DNA of 57,421 nt. It comes from an uncultured Lachnospiraceae bacterium. GTDB taxonomy: Bacteria; Bacillota; Clostridia; Lachnospirales; Lachnospiraceae. The notes under the pieces were generated by a model that did no database searches, was not told the origin of the DNA, and worked only from the letters and a program-made list of their open reading frames with translations. Where the stretch lies: NCBI GenBank assembly GCA_910587765.1, contig CAJUNR010000026.1, positions 1-57,421 on the forward strand, written 5' to 3'. Each line of letters opens with the position of its first letter. Within the stretch, counting starts at the first letter, position 1. Positions 31,200-39,872 of this stretch are shown here, in pieces. Made by a program: the position numbers and the translations under genes.

Positions 31200-33827
31200 A
31201 TGGTTATGTGGATGTTAAAAAATAGAGAAAAGAGAAGGTGGAGGATACTGCCCCGCGCCATGGGGATTTTGCTGTCGGCGGCGATGCTGTTTCCGGCGCT
31301 GCCGCCGGCCGGGCAGGCGGTGTACGCTTCGGAAGAACCGGAGGCGGCCGGCGTGCCGTCCCCTTACGCGGATGCGGTCTCCGATCTGGATTTCAGTAAC
31401 GGTACGGATTCGGGCGATCTGGAGACGGACGGCTACCACTGGGACGGGAGCACCAAAACGCTGGAGCTGAAGGACGTCAATCTCAGCGGCACTGTGACAC
31501 TGCCGGATGATACGGTGACGATAATAACGACGGGGAACTGTTCCATAAACAGTCTGGCTGTTGCCGGCGGCAGTCCGAGTTCCACGCAGCTGACATTTTC
31601 GGGGACGGGCGTACTGACAATTCAGGAACAGATTAATATCAGCGGCGGCGACGGCCTTGCCTTCACGGTAAATGAGAATGCCCAGGTCGTGGCCGAGGGC
31701 GGTATCAGCATCGGCGCCAGCGGCGGAGTGAGCTCCACGGTGACCGTATCCGGGACTTTGACGGCAAAGGGCAGCGAATCGGCGGACGCCATATCTGCCG
31801 GAACGGTCGTTGTGAACGGCGGCGGCGTGCTGAACGTTTCCGGGAAAAACGGTGTGTCACTCAACGGCATGAGCGGCGGAGGCAGTAAAGACTTTACCGG
31901 CGTATTTACCGTTGAGGAGGGCGGCTGCTTCAGCGCTGACTGTGAGGAGTTTAATGTCAGGGTGCTTTCCGGAACTGATAACTTTGACGAAGGAAGCCAT
32001 GCGGATCAGGCATTCAGCATCCCTGAGAACTATCTGCCCGCGGACTGCGAAGTAGGGAAGCCGGAAAATGGGGTGATCAACCTTGTGAAAAAGGGTACGG
32101 ACGAGGTGTACACAGGTCCCCTGACCATCCACGAAAATCACGACTGGTCGGACGAATGGAAGAAAGACGAGATCGTCCATTGGAAGGAATGTACGTTCAA
32201 GGGATGCGGCAGGAGACAGGACGAGGCGCCGCACAGCTTTGACGCCGGCACAGGGAGATGCACTGTCTGCGAAGCTGTGCTGTCGGTCACTTTGGACGGC
32301 GCGGAAGGATTGATTTATAACGGACAGGAGCAGAAGCCTTCCGCCGCCGTCAAAGTGGACGGGGTAGAGCTGGACGCGTCAAAGTACGATACTGCTTACC
32401 AGAATAACATCAACGCCGGCGAGGCGTCGGTTACCGTTACCGGAAAGGACGGCCAGGCCTTTGCGCAGACGGTGAAGTTTCAGATCGCCAGAGCCGTCCC
32501 CGCGGTCGCCTGGGCCGACGCTTCACAGACCGTGACCTATTCCGGCAGTCAGGCCGTGATCGCCCCGCCCGCGGTGACGCTGGTGAACGGCGAAAGCTTT
32601 GGCGGTCCGTTTCTCTATTCCCATGCGGCGGACGGTTCGTCCGACTACATCTCCGGCCTGCCCGTCGGAGCCGGAACCTACACCGTTAAAGCCGGCGTCG
32701 CGCAGCAGGGCAATTACAGCGCCGCCGACAGCGCAAATACACTCAAGCTGACGGTGGAGAAGGCGGAGAACGCGCCGAATATGCCGTCCGGTACGATGAA
32801 TGTGGCCTGGAAATGTAAAAAGGTAGGCAGTGCGGAGCTTCCGGCAGACTGGCAGTGGCAGACCGCGGACGAAAACACGGCTCTGGAAGTCGGCGTTCCG
32901 CTGACGGCAACGGCGGTATATACCGGGGCGGATAAAGACAATTATAAAAATGTGACGGCGGCCGTGACGATTACAAGGCTGATCTGCGATCATAAAGATA
33001 CGGAGATCAGAAATGCGGTTGCCGCCGCCTGCACGGAGGAGGGCTACACGGGCGACACCTTCTGTGCGGACTGCGATACAAAAATCAGTTCCGGCGAGGC
33101 TGTTCCGGCCACAGGGCACCGCTGGCGTCTCACCGGCAGGAAGGAAGCGACCGCTTCATCGGAAGGAAAACGGTATTATACCTGCCAGCAATGCGGCGCG
33201 ACCCGCAGCGAGACGATCCCCAGGCTGTCGCAGTCATCTTCTCACACGCACCGTTACAGTGTGGAGGAGGCGGCAGGGGCGACCTGTACCGCGGACGGTG
33301 GGATTACATACAGTTGCTCCTGCGGGAGATCCTACAGGGAAAGCATCCCCGCACTCGGACACAGCTACACTTCCAGCGTAACGCGGGAGCCGACGGTTTC
33401 CGCAGAGGGCGTGATGACTTGGACCTGCAGCCGCTGCGGCAACACTTACACAAAGCCGATCAGCCGCCTGGAGGGGACTCCGGTTGTTCCGGTCAGCCGG
33501 CCGCAAAGCGGGGAGCAGTCCGGAAATAACGGTTCCGGCGGGGAAACGAGCGGGGGGATCGGAGAAGCAGACAAAAAAACAGACATAGAAACAGATGAAA
33601 AAACAGATGAAGAAACAGACACGGCAGAGGAGGAAGACGTCGTCACCGCCGAAGGGGATGATGCCGATCTTGCGCCGGCGGATGCCGGGGATCAGGACCT
33701 GCAGAGCGAAAAGATGCGGATACCGTGGTGGCTTCTGCTGCTTATCCTGTTGTTGATTCTCGCGGCTGTCGTCTGGTTCTTTGCGGCAGGGAGGAAGAAA
33801 GAAGAGGAATCAGAGGAAGACGAGTAA
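31200..33827 (+). CDS. Membrane-anchored surface protein with Cys-rich repeats
   Basis: 875 aa. A signal peptide ends near AYA-SEE. Residues about 60-300 are beta-helix-like with Thr/Ser/Gly/Val repeats (carbohydrate-esterase or adhesin type). MBG/Ig-like modules follow (IYNGQEQKPSAAVKVDG; VTYSGSQAV). Then come several short CxxC units ending IPRL or IPALGHSY (YYTCQQCGATRSETIPRL, YSCSCGRSYRESIPALGHSY, WTCSRCGNTYTKPISRL). An acidic Glu/Asp/Thr linker leads to one C-terminal helix (WWLLLLILLLILAAVVWFF) with a charged tail, so it is membrane-anchored and not sortase-anchored. AAAGGA precedes the ATG. Probably regulated by the adjacent two-component system. Function unknown; adhesion is a guess. 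Confidence 0.75.
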   Translation: MVMWMLKNREKRRWRILPRAMGILLSAAMLFPALPPAGQAVYASEEPEAAGVPSPYADAVSDLDFSNGTDSGDLETDGYHWDGSTKTLELKDVNLSGTVTLPDDTVTIITTGNCSINSLAVAGGSPSSTQLTFSGTGVLTIQEQINISGGDGLAFTVNENAQVVAEGGISIGASGGVSSTVTVSGTLTAKGSESADAISAGTVVVNGGGVLNVSGKNGVSLNGMSGGGSKDFTGVFTVEEGGCFSADCEEFNVRVLSGTDNFDEGSHADQAFSIPENYLPADCEVGKPENGVINLVKKGTDEVYTGPLTIHENHDWSDEWKKDEIVHWKECTFKGCGRRQDEAPHSFDAGTGRCTVCEAVLSVTLDGAEGLIYNGQEQKPSAAVKVDGVELDASKYDTAYQNNINAGEASVTVTGKDGQAFAQTVKFQIARAVPAVAWADASQTVTYSGSQAVIAPPAVTLVNGESFGGPFLYSHAADGSSDYISGLPVGAGTYTVKAGVAQQGNYSAADSANTLKLTVEKAENAPNMPSGTMNVAWKCKKVGSAELPADWQWQTADENTALEVGVPLTATAVYTGADKDNYKNVTAAVTITRLICDHKDTEIRNAVAAACTEEGYTGDTFCADCDTKISSGEAVPATGHRWRLTGRKEATASSEGKRYYTCQQCGATRSETIPRLSQSSSHTHRYSVEEAAGATCTADGGITYSCSCGRSYRESIPALGHSYTSSVTREPTVSAEGVMTWTCSRCGNTYTKPISRLEGTPVVPVSRPQSGEQSGNNGSGGETSGGIGEADKKTDIETDEKTDEETDTAEEEDVVTAEGDDADLAPADAGDQDLQSEKMRIPWWLLLLILLLILAAVVWFFAAGRKKEEESEEDE

Positions 33828-33914
33828 TATAACCGGACATTCGTAAAAACGGCAGTCGTTTTCCCGGCGTTTTTGTTCATTTTTCAATGAGATACAGAAA
33901 TTTGCAATGTTTTC

Positions 33915-33943
33915 TTGTAAAAATTGTATAAATTCTGTATAAT
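33915..33943 (+). promoter_or_regulatory. SigA promoter of the OPT transporter
   Basis: TTGTAA (33915-33920), a 17-bp spacer and TATAAT (33938-33943), 35 bp before the ATG. Confidence 0.85.
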
Positions 33944-33977
33944 AGAACTTACATCAAAAGAGTAAGGGAGAAAAGAC

Positions 33978-35876
33978 ATGAACGAAAACAATGAGTTCAA
34001 ACCGTATGTTCCTGCGGAGAAGATTACGCCGGAATTTACCGTCACATCAATCATCATGGGCGTCGTCCTGGCGATTGTCTTCGGCGCGGCCAACGCGTAT
34101 CTGGGGCTGCGCGTAGGCATGACCGTATCGGCCTCCATCCCGGCGGCCGTGATTTCCATGGGCGTGATCCGTGTGATCATGAGGAAAAATTCCATTCTGG
34201 AGAGCAATATGGTTCAGACCATCGGCTCTGCGGGCGAGTCGCTGGCAGCAGGCGCCATCTTCACGATGCCGGCGCTTTTCCTGTGGGCGGAGGAAGGTCT
34301 GTGCGATATGCCCGGTCTGGTGGAGATCACGCTGATCGCCCTGTGCGGCGGTATTCTGGGCGTTCTCTTTATGATTCCTCTGCGCAACGCGCTGATCGTA
34401 AAAGAGCATGCGACGCTCCTCTATCCGGAGGGAACCGCCTGCGCGGAAGTTCTTCTGGCCGGAGAGGAGGGAGGCGCCAACGCGTCCACCGTTTTCAGCG
34501 GCATGGGACTGGCGGCTGTCTTCAAGCTGATCGTAGACGGCATCAAGGTCATTCCGGCGGATGTGGCGGCGGAATTTAAATCCTTTAAAGGCGAGCTGGG
34601 CATGGAGGTCTATCCGGCTCTGCTCGGCGTAGGCTACATCGTCGGTCCTAAGATCGCTTCTTATATGTTTGCTGGATCTTTGATCGGCTGGATGGGGATT
34701 ATCCCGCTGATTTGTCTGTTCGGTGCGGATACCTGGATGTATCCGGCGGATGTGGGCGTCACCATCGGGGAGCTCTACGCGGCGAAGGGCGCGTCCGGTA
34801 TCTGGGGTTCCTACCTGCGGTATATCGGCGCGGGCGCGATTGCGACCGGCGGTATCATTTCCCTGATCAAGTCGCTGCCGCTGATTATCACGACGTTCCG
34901 CGATTCCATGAAGAGCATGAAGAGCGGCGGAAGCGCCGGCAATGCCAGAACCGAGCAGGACCTTCCTCTGAACATTGTCCTGATCGGCATCGCGGCCATG
35001 ATCCTGATTATCTGGCTCGTACCGGCGATCCCGGTAAATATTCTGGGCGCGGTGATTATCGTCGTCTTCGGCTTCTTCTTCGCGACCGTGTCCTCCCGTA
35101 TGGTGGGGCTGATCGGAAGTTCCAATAACCCGGTGTCCGGTATGGCGATCGCGACGCTTCTGATCGCGACGATCGCCATCAAGGCTTCCGGCGACAGCGG
35201 GATCACCGGTATGATGGGCGCGATCGCCATCGGTTCCGTGATCTGTATCGTGGCGGCGATCGCCGGCGATACGTCTCAGGATCTGAAGACCGGTTTCCTG
35301 CTGGGGGCGACGCCGAAACGCCAGCAGATCGGCGAGCTGGTAGGCGTGGTGGCGTCGGGTCTGGCCATCGGCGGCGTGCTCTATCTTCTGAACACGGCCT
35401 ACGGCTACGGCGGCGCGGAAGTTCCGGCCCCGCAGGCGACGCTGATGAAGATGATCGTGGAAGGAATCATGGGCGGCAACCTGCCGTGGAATCTGGTATT
35501 TGTCGGCGTCTTCCTGGCGCTGGGCCTTGAGATTCTGCGTATTCCGGTGATGCCGTTTGCGCTTGGCCTCTATCTGCCGATCTATCTGAACGCTTCCATC
35601 ATGGTCGGCGGCGTTGTGCGTCTGCTGATGGACGGACGGAAGAACGTAGATGAGAAGACGAAAGAACGTCAGTCGACCGACGGTACGCTGTACTGCGCGG
35701 GCATGATCGCCGGCGAGGGTCTGGTCGGCATCGCGCTGGCGATTCTGACGGTATTCGGCTTCAGCATGGATCTGTCCGGCGTAATCAACCTGGGCAACAT
35801 CGGCGGCGTGGTGCTGATGGCGCTGATGATCCTGAGCCTTCTGAAATTCTCCCTGTGGAAGAAACAGAAGAGCTGA
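33978..35876 (+). CDS. OPT-family oligopeptide transporter
   Basis: 632 aa with about 14 to 16 hydrophobic helices. FTVTSIIMGVVLAIVFGAAN and then AYLGLRVGMTVSASIPAAV is the typical N-terminus of bacterial OPT proteins, and ILESNMVQTIGSAGESLAAG is a hallmark. The family imports peptides or metal chelates by proton symport in the cytoplasmic membrane. GGGAGA precedes the ATG. Its TGA overlaps the next ATG (TGATG), so the PqqD-like protein is translationally coupled. Confidence 0.9.
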   Translation: MNENNEFKPYVPAEKITPEFTVTSIIMGVVLAIVFGAANAYLGLRVGMTVSASIPAAVISMGVIRVIMRKNSILESNMVQTIGSAGESLAAGAIFTMPALFLWAEEGLCDMPGLVEITLIALCGGILGVLFMIPLRNALIVKEHATLLYPEGTACAEVLLAGEEGGANASTVFSGMGLAAVFKLIVDGIKVIPADVAAEFKSFKGELGMEVYPALLGVGYIVGPKIASYMFAGSLIGWMGIIPLICLFGADTWMYPADVGVTIGELYAAKGASGIWGSYLRYIGAGAIATGGIISLIKSLPLIITTFRDSMKSMKSGGSAGNARTEQDLPLNIVLIGIAAMILIIWLVPAIPVNILGAVIIVVFGFFFATVSSRMVGLIGSSNNPVSGMAIATLLIATIAIKASGDSGITGMMGAIAIGSVICIVAAIAGDTSQDLKTGFLLGATPKRQQIGELVGVVASGLAIGGVLYLLNTAYGYGGAEVPAPQATLMKMIVEGIMGGNLPWNLVFVGVFLALGLEILRIPVMPFALGLYLPIYLNASIMVGGVVRLLMDGRKNVDEKTKERQSTDGTLYCAGMIAGEGLVGIALAILTVFGFSMDLSGVINLGNIGGVVLMALMILSLLKFSLWKKQKS

Positions 35877-36223
35877 TGGGCAGAAAGAAGCAGAAGAAAA
35901 ACTATCTGGATCTGATTCCCAGACGGGCGGAAGGTCTTCTCTGGGAGACCGGAGAGGACGGGATCGTCGTCCTTCAGGTGGAGAATACGGGAGTCTTCAA
36001 CCGCATCGCGCAGAAGCTGTTCCGAAAGTCGCGCTACACAAAGGTCCACATGGACCGGTACGGCAGTTTCCTCTGGCCTCTGATCGACGGGAAGAAGACG
36101 GTGGCGGAGCTGGCCGGACTGCAGAAGGAGGCGTTCGGAGAAGAGGTGGAGCCTCTGTATCCGCGGATTGTGAAATATTTCCAGATTGTGGAGAGTTATC
36201 ATTTTATCCAATTTGAGAATTGA
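35876..36223 (+). CDS. PqqD-like small protein coupled to the OPT transporter
   Basis: 115 aa. The segment DRYGSFLWPLIDGKKTVAEL with the preceding VHMDRYG resembles PqqD/RRE folds (PF05402), which bind leader peptides. GEDGIVVLQVENTGVFNRIA forms the N-terminal strands. ATG 35876 is used because it overlaps the transporter stop; the frame is open upstream but lies inside the transporter gene. Linkage to a peptide transporter and no radical SAM enzyme nearby suggest a helper for transport or peptide handling; this is inference. Confidence 0.7.
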   Translation: MGRKKQKKNYLDLIPRRAEGLLWETGEDGIVVLQVENTGVFNRIAQKLFRKSRYTKVHMDRYGSFLWPLIDGKKTVAELAGLQKEAFGEEVEPLYPRIVKYFQIVESYHFIQFEN

Positions 36224-36229
36224 TGAATG

Positions 36230-36278
36230 CGGGGGAGTGCTGTATGATAGAAAGAGGCGCTCCCTCCTTTTTTGACCG
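36230..36278 (+). terminator. Terminator of the OPT operon
   Basis: GGGAGTGC pairs with GCGCTCCC (one wobble) across a 14-nt loop, followed by TCCTTTTTT. Confidence 0.75.
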
Positions 36279-36380
36279 GACGGAAGAGGTTTTATTTAAA
36301 CAATTGTCCCAGCGGAGAATGCGGGAATGATTAGATCAAATAGAACGAATATTAAAGTGTAATAAAGCTGTTCGCTGATA

Positions 36381-36396
36381 ATTTTCAACTGAAAAT
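36381..36396. promoter_or_regulatory. Palindromic site upstream of the surface-gene operon
   Basis: ATTTTCAACTGAAAAT is a 7-bp perfect inverted repeat with a 2-bp centre, 11 bp before the -35 box at 36408. It could be an operator; the binder is unknown. Confidence 0.4.
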
Positions 36397-36407
36397 ATGA
36401 ATAAATT

Positions 36408-36436
36408 TTGTGCAGAGCGGAAAAGGCAGATATAAT
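36408..36436 (+). promoter_or_regulatory. SigA promoter of the large surface-protein operon
   Basis: TTGTGC (36408-36413), a 17-bp spacer and TATAAT (36431-36436), about 50 bp before ATG 36489. It also argues against any start upstream of 36440. Confidence 0.75.
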
Positions 36437-36488
36437 GAATACAACTCTGTATGAGATATTATGTAAAGAAGAGGGAGGTATCATCAGA

Positions 36489-39400
36489 ATGAAAAGGACG
36501 AGGTGGAAGAAGCTGTCCGCCTGGTTTCTGGTTCTCTCCATGACCGTGTCAGTCATACCGGGAACCGTGGAGGCGGCACCGGCGGATCAGGAAAGAGAAG
36601 AAACAGTCGCAGAGAATGAAGGACAGGAAAAAGCATTCGCGGATCGTTTTCTCTGGCCCGACAAAAACGGGAAATATTCTTATACGTATGAGAATGCAGA
36701 GGAAGGAAGCATGTATGCACTGCTGGTGGTGGCGGGGATTCATTTGACGTTGGACGGGATCGGAGACGAACTGTCCACGGCGGATCTGCTGTATATCGAT
36801 CAGGCAGCCGCATCAGGAGGAGCGCTTTCTTTTGAGTTTGCGGTTGTTCCGGAGCGAAAAAAAGACGCTACAGTGATTCTCACAGGAAAAGGTATGGAGA
36901 CGGTGATCGCCGGTTATATCGCTGAAGACTGCTTTCACTGCGAACTGCACCTTGAGGATGCGTTTGCCGTTCCTCTGGAAATAGAGAAAGATACTGCCTG
37001 GGAAGAACTGAGACGTATGCTGCCAAAGGAAGGGACGGTGGACATTTCTTCGGACTATACGGAGACATCTGCCTGTCCCGTCTATTTGAAATGGCAGAAA
37101 AATGAAGATTATGACACTTCGGAAGCGGGCAGGACCTTCCAGATTGCCGCCCGGATGATTCCGCAGAGCAGTACGGACGACTGGGTGTTTCGGCTGTTGG
37201 AGACGCATCCGGCAATGATTGATATAAAAGTAAAAGGCAATACAGATCCGGAAGAGACAACGTACCGGATTACGTTTGACACAGACGGAGGTACGGAAGT
37301 GGAGTCCTGCTTGGTGAAAGCGGGAGAGCCGCTGAAGCTTCCGGAGGCCGTTCCGGTGAAAGAAGGCTTCCTCTTTGACGGGTGGTATCTCGACGAAGAA
37401 AGGACGAAGCTCTGCGAAGAGGGAATGCCGGTAACAGAGGATATGACGCTGTACGCGAAATGGCGCGCGGATGCTGCCGGACCGGTATTGACCGGACTGA
37501 CGGTTTCGCTTGCCAGATCGGTTTTTCTGCAGGGAGAAGCGCTGACAGAAGAGATGATTCATGTACAGGCGGTGTATGAGGACGGCAGTGTCCGGGAATT
37601 GTCCCCCGCTGATTTCACCCATGATCTGGTTCAGATCGACCAGACGACAGCGGGAGTCAAAGTTCTGCACATTCAGTACACGGAAGGCGCGGTCACGAAG
37701 GAATGCGGCGTGGAATTCCGGATTTTGGATTTGTCACAGCAGAATTATTGGGAAGTGACATTCGATACAGGCTGTGAACAAAAGATCCGTCCGCAGATAG
37801 TAGAGGATGGTTCTCTGGCGACGGAGCCGGAGTTTGTTCCGGATAAAAAGGACTGCTGGTTCGCAGGTTGGTATATAGACGGAAAACAGTGGGATTTTGC
37901 AACAGATACCGTATCTTCGAATATAACGCTGCGGGCCAGATGGCTGATACGGTACGGGGACAGCAGCGGGGAAGGTTTTTTCTGTTTTTCAGAAGAAGAA
38001 CAGAAGTATGAATATACCGGCAGGGCAGTCCGGCCAGGAATCATGATTCTGGATAAGAATCTGCAGATGCTGCGGGCCGGAAAAGATTATTCCGTAAAGT
38101 ACACCGATAATGTCAACTGCGGGAAAGCATTTGCCGTCGTGACCGGAAAGGGCAGCTACACGGGGACGCTGAAAGTGCCTTTTGAGATTACCCGCAAAGA
38201 TCTTGCGGATGAAGACGCCGTGGTGATGAAATTCACGGAATATTACGCATATAAAGCTGCCGGATATCGGCCGGTTCCGACCGTAAAATATAATGGAAAG
38301 ACGGTCAGAAACGGAAAGGATTTTACAGTCAGTTATCAGAGACAAAGCGGACAGGGCAGGGAAAACGAGGCGGCTTCCCTGGTGTCGGCTCCGATCAGGG
38401 AACCGGGATTTTATTCCGTGACGGTGTCCGCAGTGGCAGACGGAAACTATCAGGGAGAACGGATACTGCGTTTTCAGATCGCGGATGCAGCTCTTAAAAA
38501 TTTAAACAGGGCGTCTGTGAAACTGGCAAAGGCTGCGGCAGTTCAGCCGTATACCGGGGAGGCGCAGGAGGTTGACGGTTCTGTGGCTTTGAAGCTGGGG
38601 AAGACAGAGCTTCAGCAGGGAACGGATTATGAACTTGTCTATCCGGAAGACCGGGTAAACCCGGGGAAAAAGAAGGTAATCGCGCGGGCGCTTCCGGGAA
38701 ACAGGTACTGTTTTGGCGAGAAATCATTTACCTATCAGATTGCCGGAATCGCGGTTACTTCGGTCAAAGTAAATTTCCGTGAAAGCAGTATGGAGTACCA
38801 GGGGCGTCCCGTCGCAGATAATCTGGACAGCGTCACGCTGAAGCTGGATCAGAAGAAAGCGGACATGCTGAACGCGCGCGACAAGGCCGAGAATTATGCG
38901 GCGGGAGATCTCTATACCCTGCAGAAGGGAAAGGATTATACGGTGACCTTCCTCAGCTACAGTAACGCAGGTAGAGCCGCGGTTCGGCTGACCGGGAAAG
39001 GGATCTTCTCTGGGCATGCGGAGAAAAAGTTTACGATCTGCAGAAAATCTTTGAACAGCGGCGGGATTGCCGTGGAGGTGGCGGAAAGTGCCGTTCAGAA
39101 CAAGGCGGGAGCGCGGACGGAAGTGACGGTCGTACATGTACATACAGAAGGCGGGCGGAGGATCGTGCTGGAGGAAGGAAAGGATTACCGGATTTCTTAC
39201 TCCAACAACAAGAAAGCAGGCTCCGGAGCGAAGGTGACTGTGCGCGGCATCGGAAACTATACAGGCAGCATAGTGAAACCTTTCCGGATTCTGCCCCGGT
39301 CTCTCGATGAGCTGGATGTGTTCGTGATCAACCCGTTCCGCACAGAGAAAAGGGACAGCTATGTATATAAGCCGAATGTGATCGTCTATGATGGGGAGTG

Positions 39401-39839
39401 TGTTTTGCAGGAAAAGAAGGATTATGAAGTGACTTATGGAGAGACGGTTACTCAGATGGAGGCGAAGAACGGGAAAAGAGGGAGCGTGACGGTCAGAGGG
39501 ACCGGAAGCTATGAGGGCGAGAAGACCATGGAATATCAGGTGATGGAGAGCAGCATTGCGTCGAAAGACTGCAGCATTGCCATAGAAGATCAGAACTATA
39601 CGGGAGAACCGATTACGCTCCATCTCGAGGAGGAAAAGGATGCAGGCATGGTTACCGCCGTTTTCACTTCTGCGGACGGAACTGTGACGGCGCTTGTGCC
39701 GGGACAGGATTATGAGATCATCCGATACAGTAAAAATACGGCCTGCGGCAAGGCAAAGGCGGTTATCAGGGGTGTCGGCAGTTATACCGGGACGAGGACC
39801 GTCAGCTTTCGGATCGTAAGGCAGAGACTTGTGCCGTAG
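36489..39839 (+). CDS. Large secreted repeat protein with InlB-type and DY-repeat modules
   Basis: 1116 aa. The signal peptide ends near VEAA-PAD. Two InlB B-type (Listeria-Bacteroides) repeats are present (YRITFDTDGGTEVESC to GWYLDEE to LYAKW; WEVTFDTG to GWYIDG to LRARW), separated by an Ig-like Big_3 module (LTGLTVSLARSVFLQGEAL). The rest contains about seven degenerate modules of the form Y-G, then GKDY-V-Y, then G-A-V-GKGSYTGT, then F-I. No LPxTG signal, C-terminal helix or SLH domain is seen, so anchoring is unclear. GGAGG lies 10 nt before ATG 36489. It is the first gene of an operon with the LRR protein and apbE. Probably an adhesin or scaffold; not proven. Confidence 0.75.
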   Translation: MKRTRWKKLSAWFLVLSMTVSVIPGTVEAAPADQEREETVAENEGQEKAFADRFLWPDKNGKYSYTYENAEEGSMYALLVVAGIHLTLDGIGDELSTADLLYIDQAAASGGALSFEFAVVPERKKDATVILTGKGMETVIAGYIAEDCFHCELHLEDAFAVPLEIEKDTAWEELRRMLPKEGTVDISSDYTETSACPVYLKWQKNEDYDTSEAGRTFQIAARMIPQSSTDDWVFRLLETHPAMIDIKVKGNTDPEETTYRITFDTDGGTEVESCLVKAGEPLKLPEAVPVKEGFLFDGWYLDEERTKLCEEGMPVTEDMTLYAKWRADAAGPVLTGLTVSLARSVFLQGEALTEEMIHVQAVYEDGSVRELSPADFTHDLVQIDQTTAGVKVLHIQYTEGAVTKECGVEFRILDLSQQNYWEVTFDTGCEQKIRPQIVEDGSLATEPEFVPDKKDCWFAGWYIDGKQWDFATDTVSSNITLRARWLIRYGDSSGEGFFCFSEEEQKYEYTGRAVRPGIMILDKNLQMLRAGKDYSVKYTDNVNCGKAFAVVTGKGSYTGTLKVPFEITRKDLADEDAVVMKFTEYYAYKAAGYRPVPTVKYNGKTVRNGKDFTVSYQRQSGQGRENEAASLVSAPIREPGFYSVTVSAVADGNYQGERILRFQIADAALKNLNRASVKLAKAAAVQPYTGEAQEVDGSVALKLGKTELQQGTDYELVYPEDRVNPGKKKVIARALPGNRYCFGEKSFTYQIAGIAVTSVKVNFRESSMEYQGRPVADNLDSVTLKLDQKKADMLNARDKAENYAAGDLYTLQKGKDYTVTFLSYSNAGRAAVRLTGKGIFSGHAEKKFTICRKSLNSGGIAVEVAESAVQNKAGARTEVTVVHVHTEGGRRIVLEEGKDYRISYSNNKKAGSGAKVTVRGIGNYTGSIVKPFRILPRSLDELDVFVINPFRTEKRDSYVYKPNVIVYDGECVLQEKKDYEVTYGETVTQMEAKNGKRGSVTVRGTGSYEGEKTMEYQVMESSIASKDCSIAIEDQNYTGEPITLHLEEEKDAGMVTAVFTSADGTVTALVPGQDYEIIRYSKNTACGKAKAVIRGVGSYTGTRTVSFRIVRQRLVP

Positions 39840-39872
39840 AAAAAGAGGAATTGGAACGAGGAGGTTGAGAAG

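Noticed and set aside
33840..33880. AAAACG/CGTTTT hairpin after the 875-aa surface protein
   Set aside because: The stem is too short and AT-rich to call a terminator with confidence.
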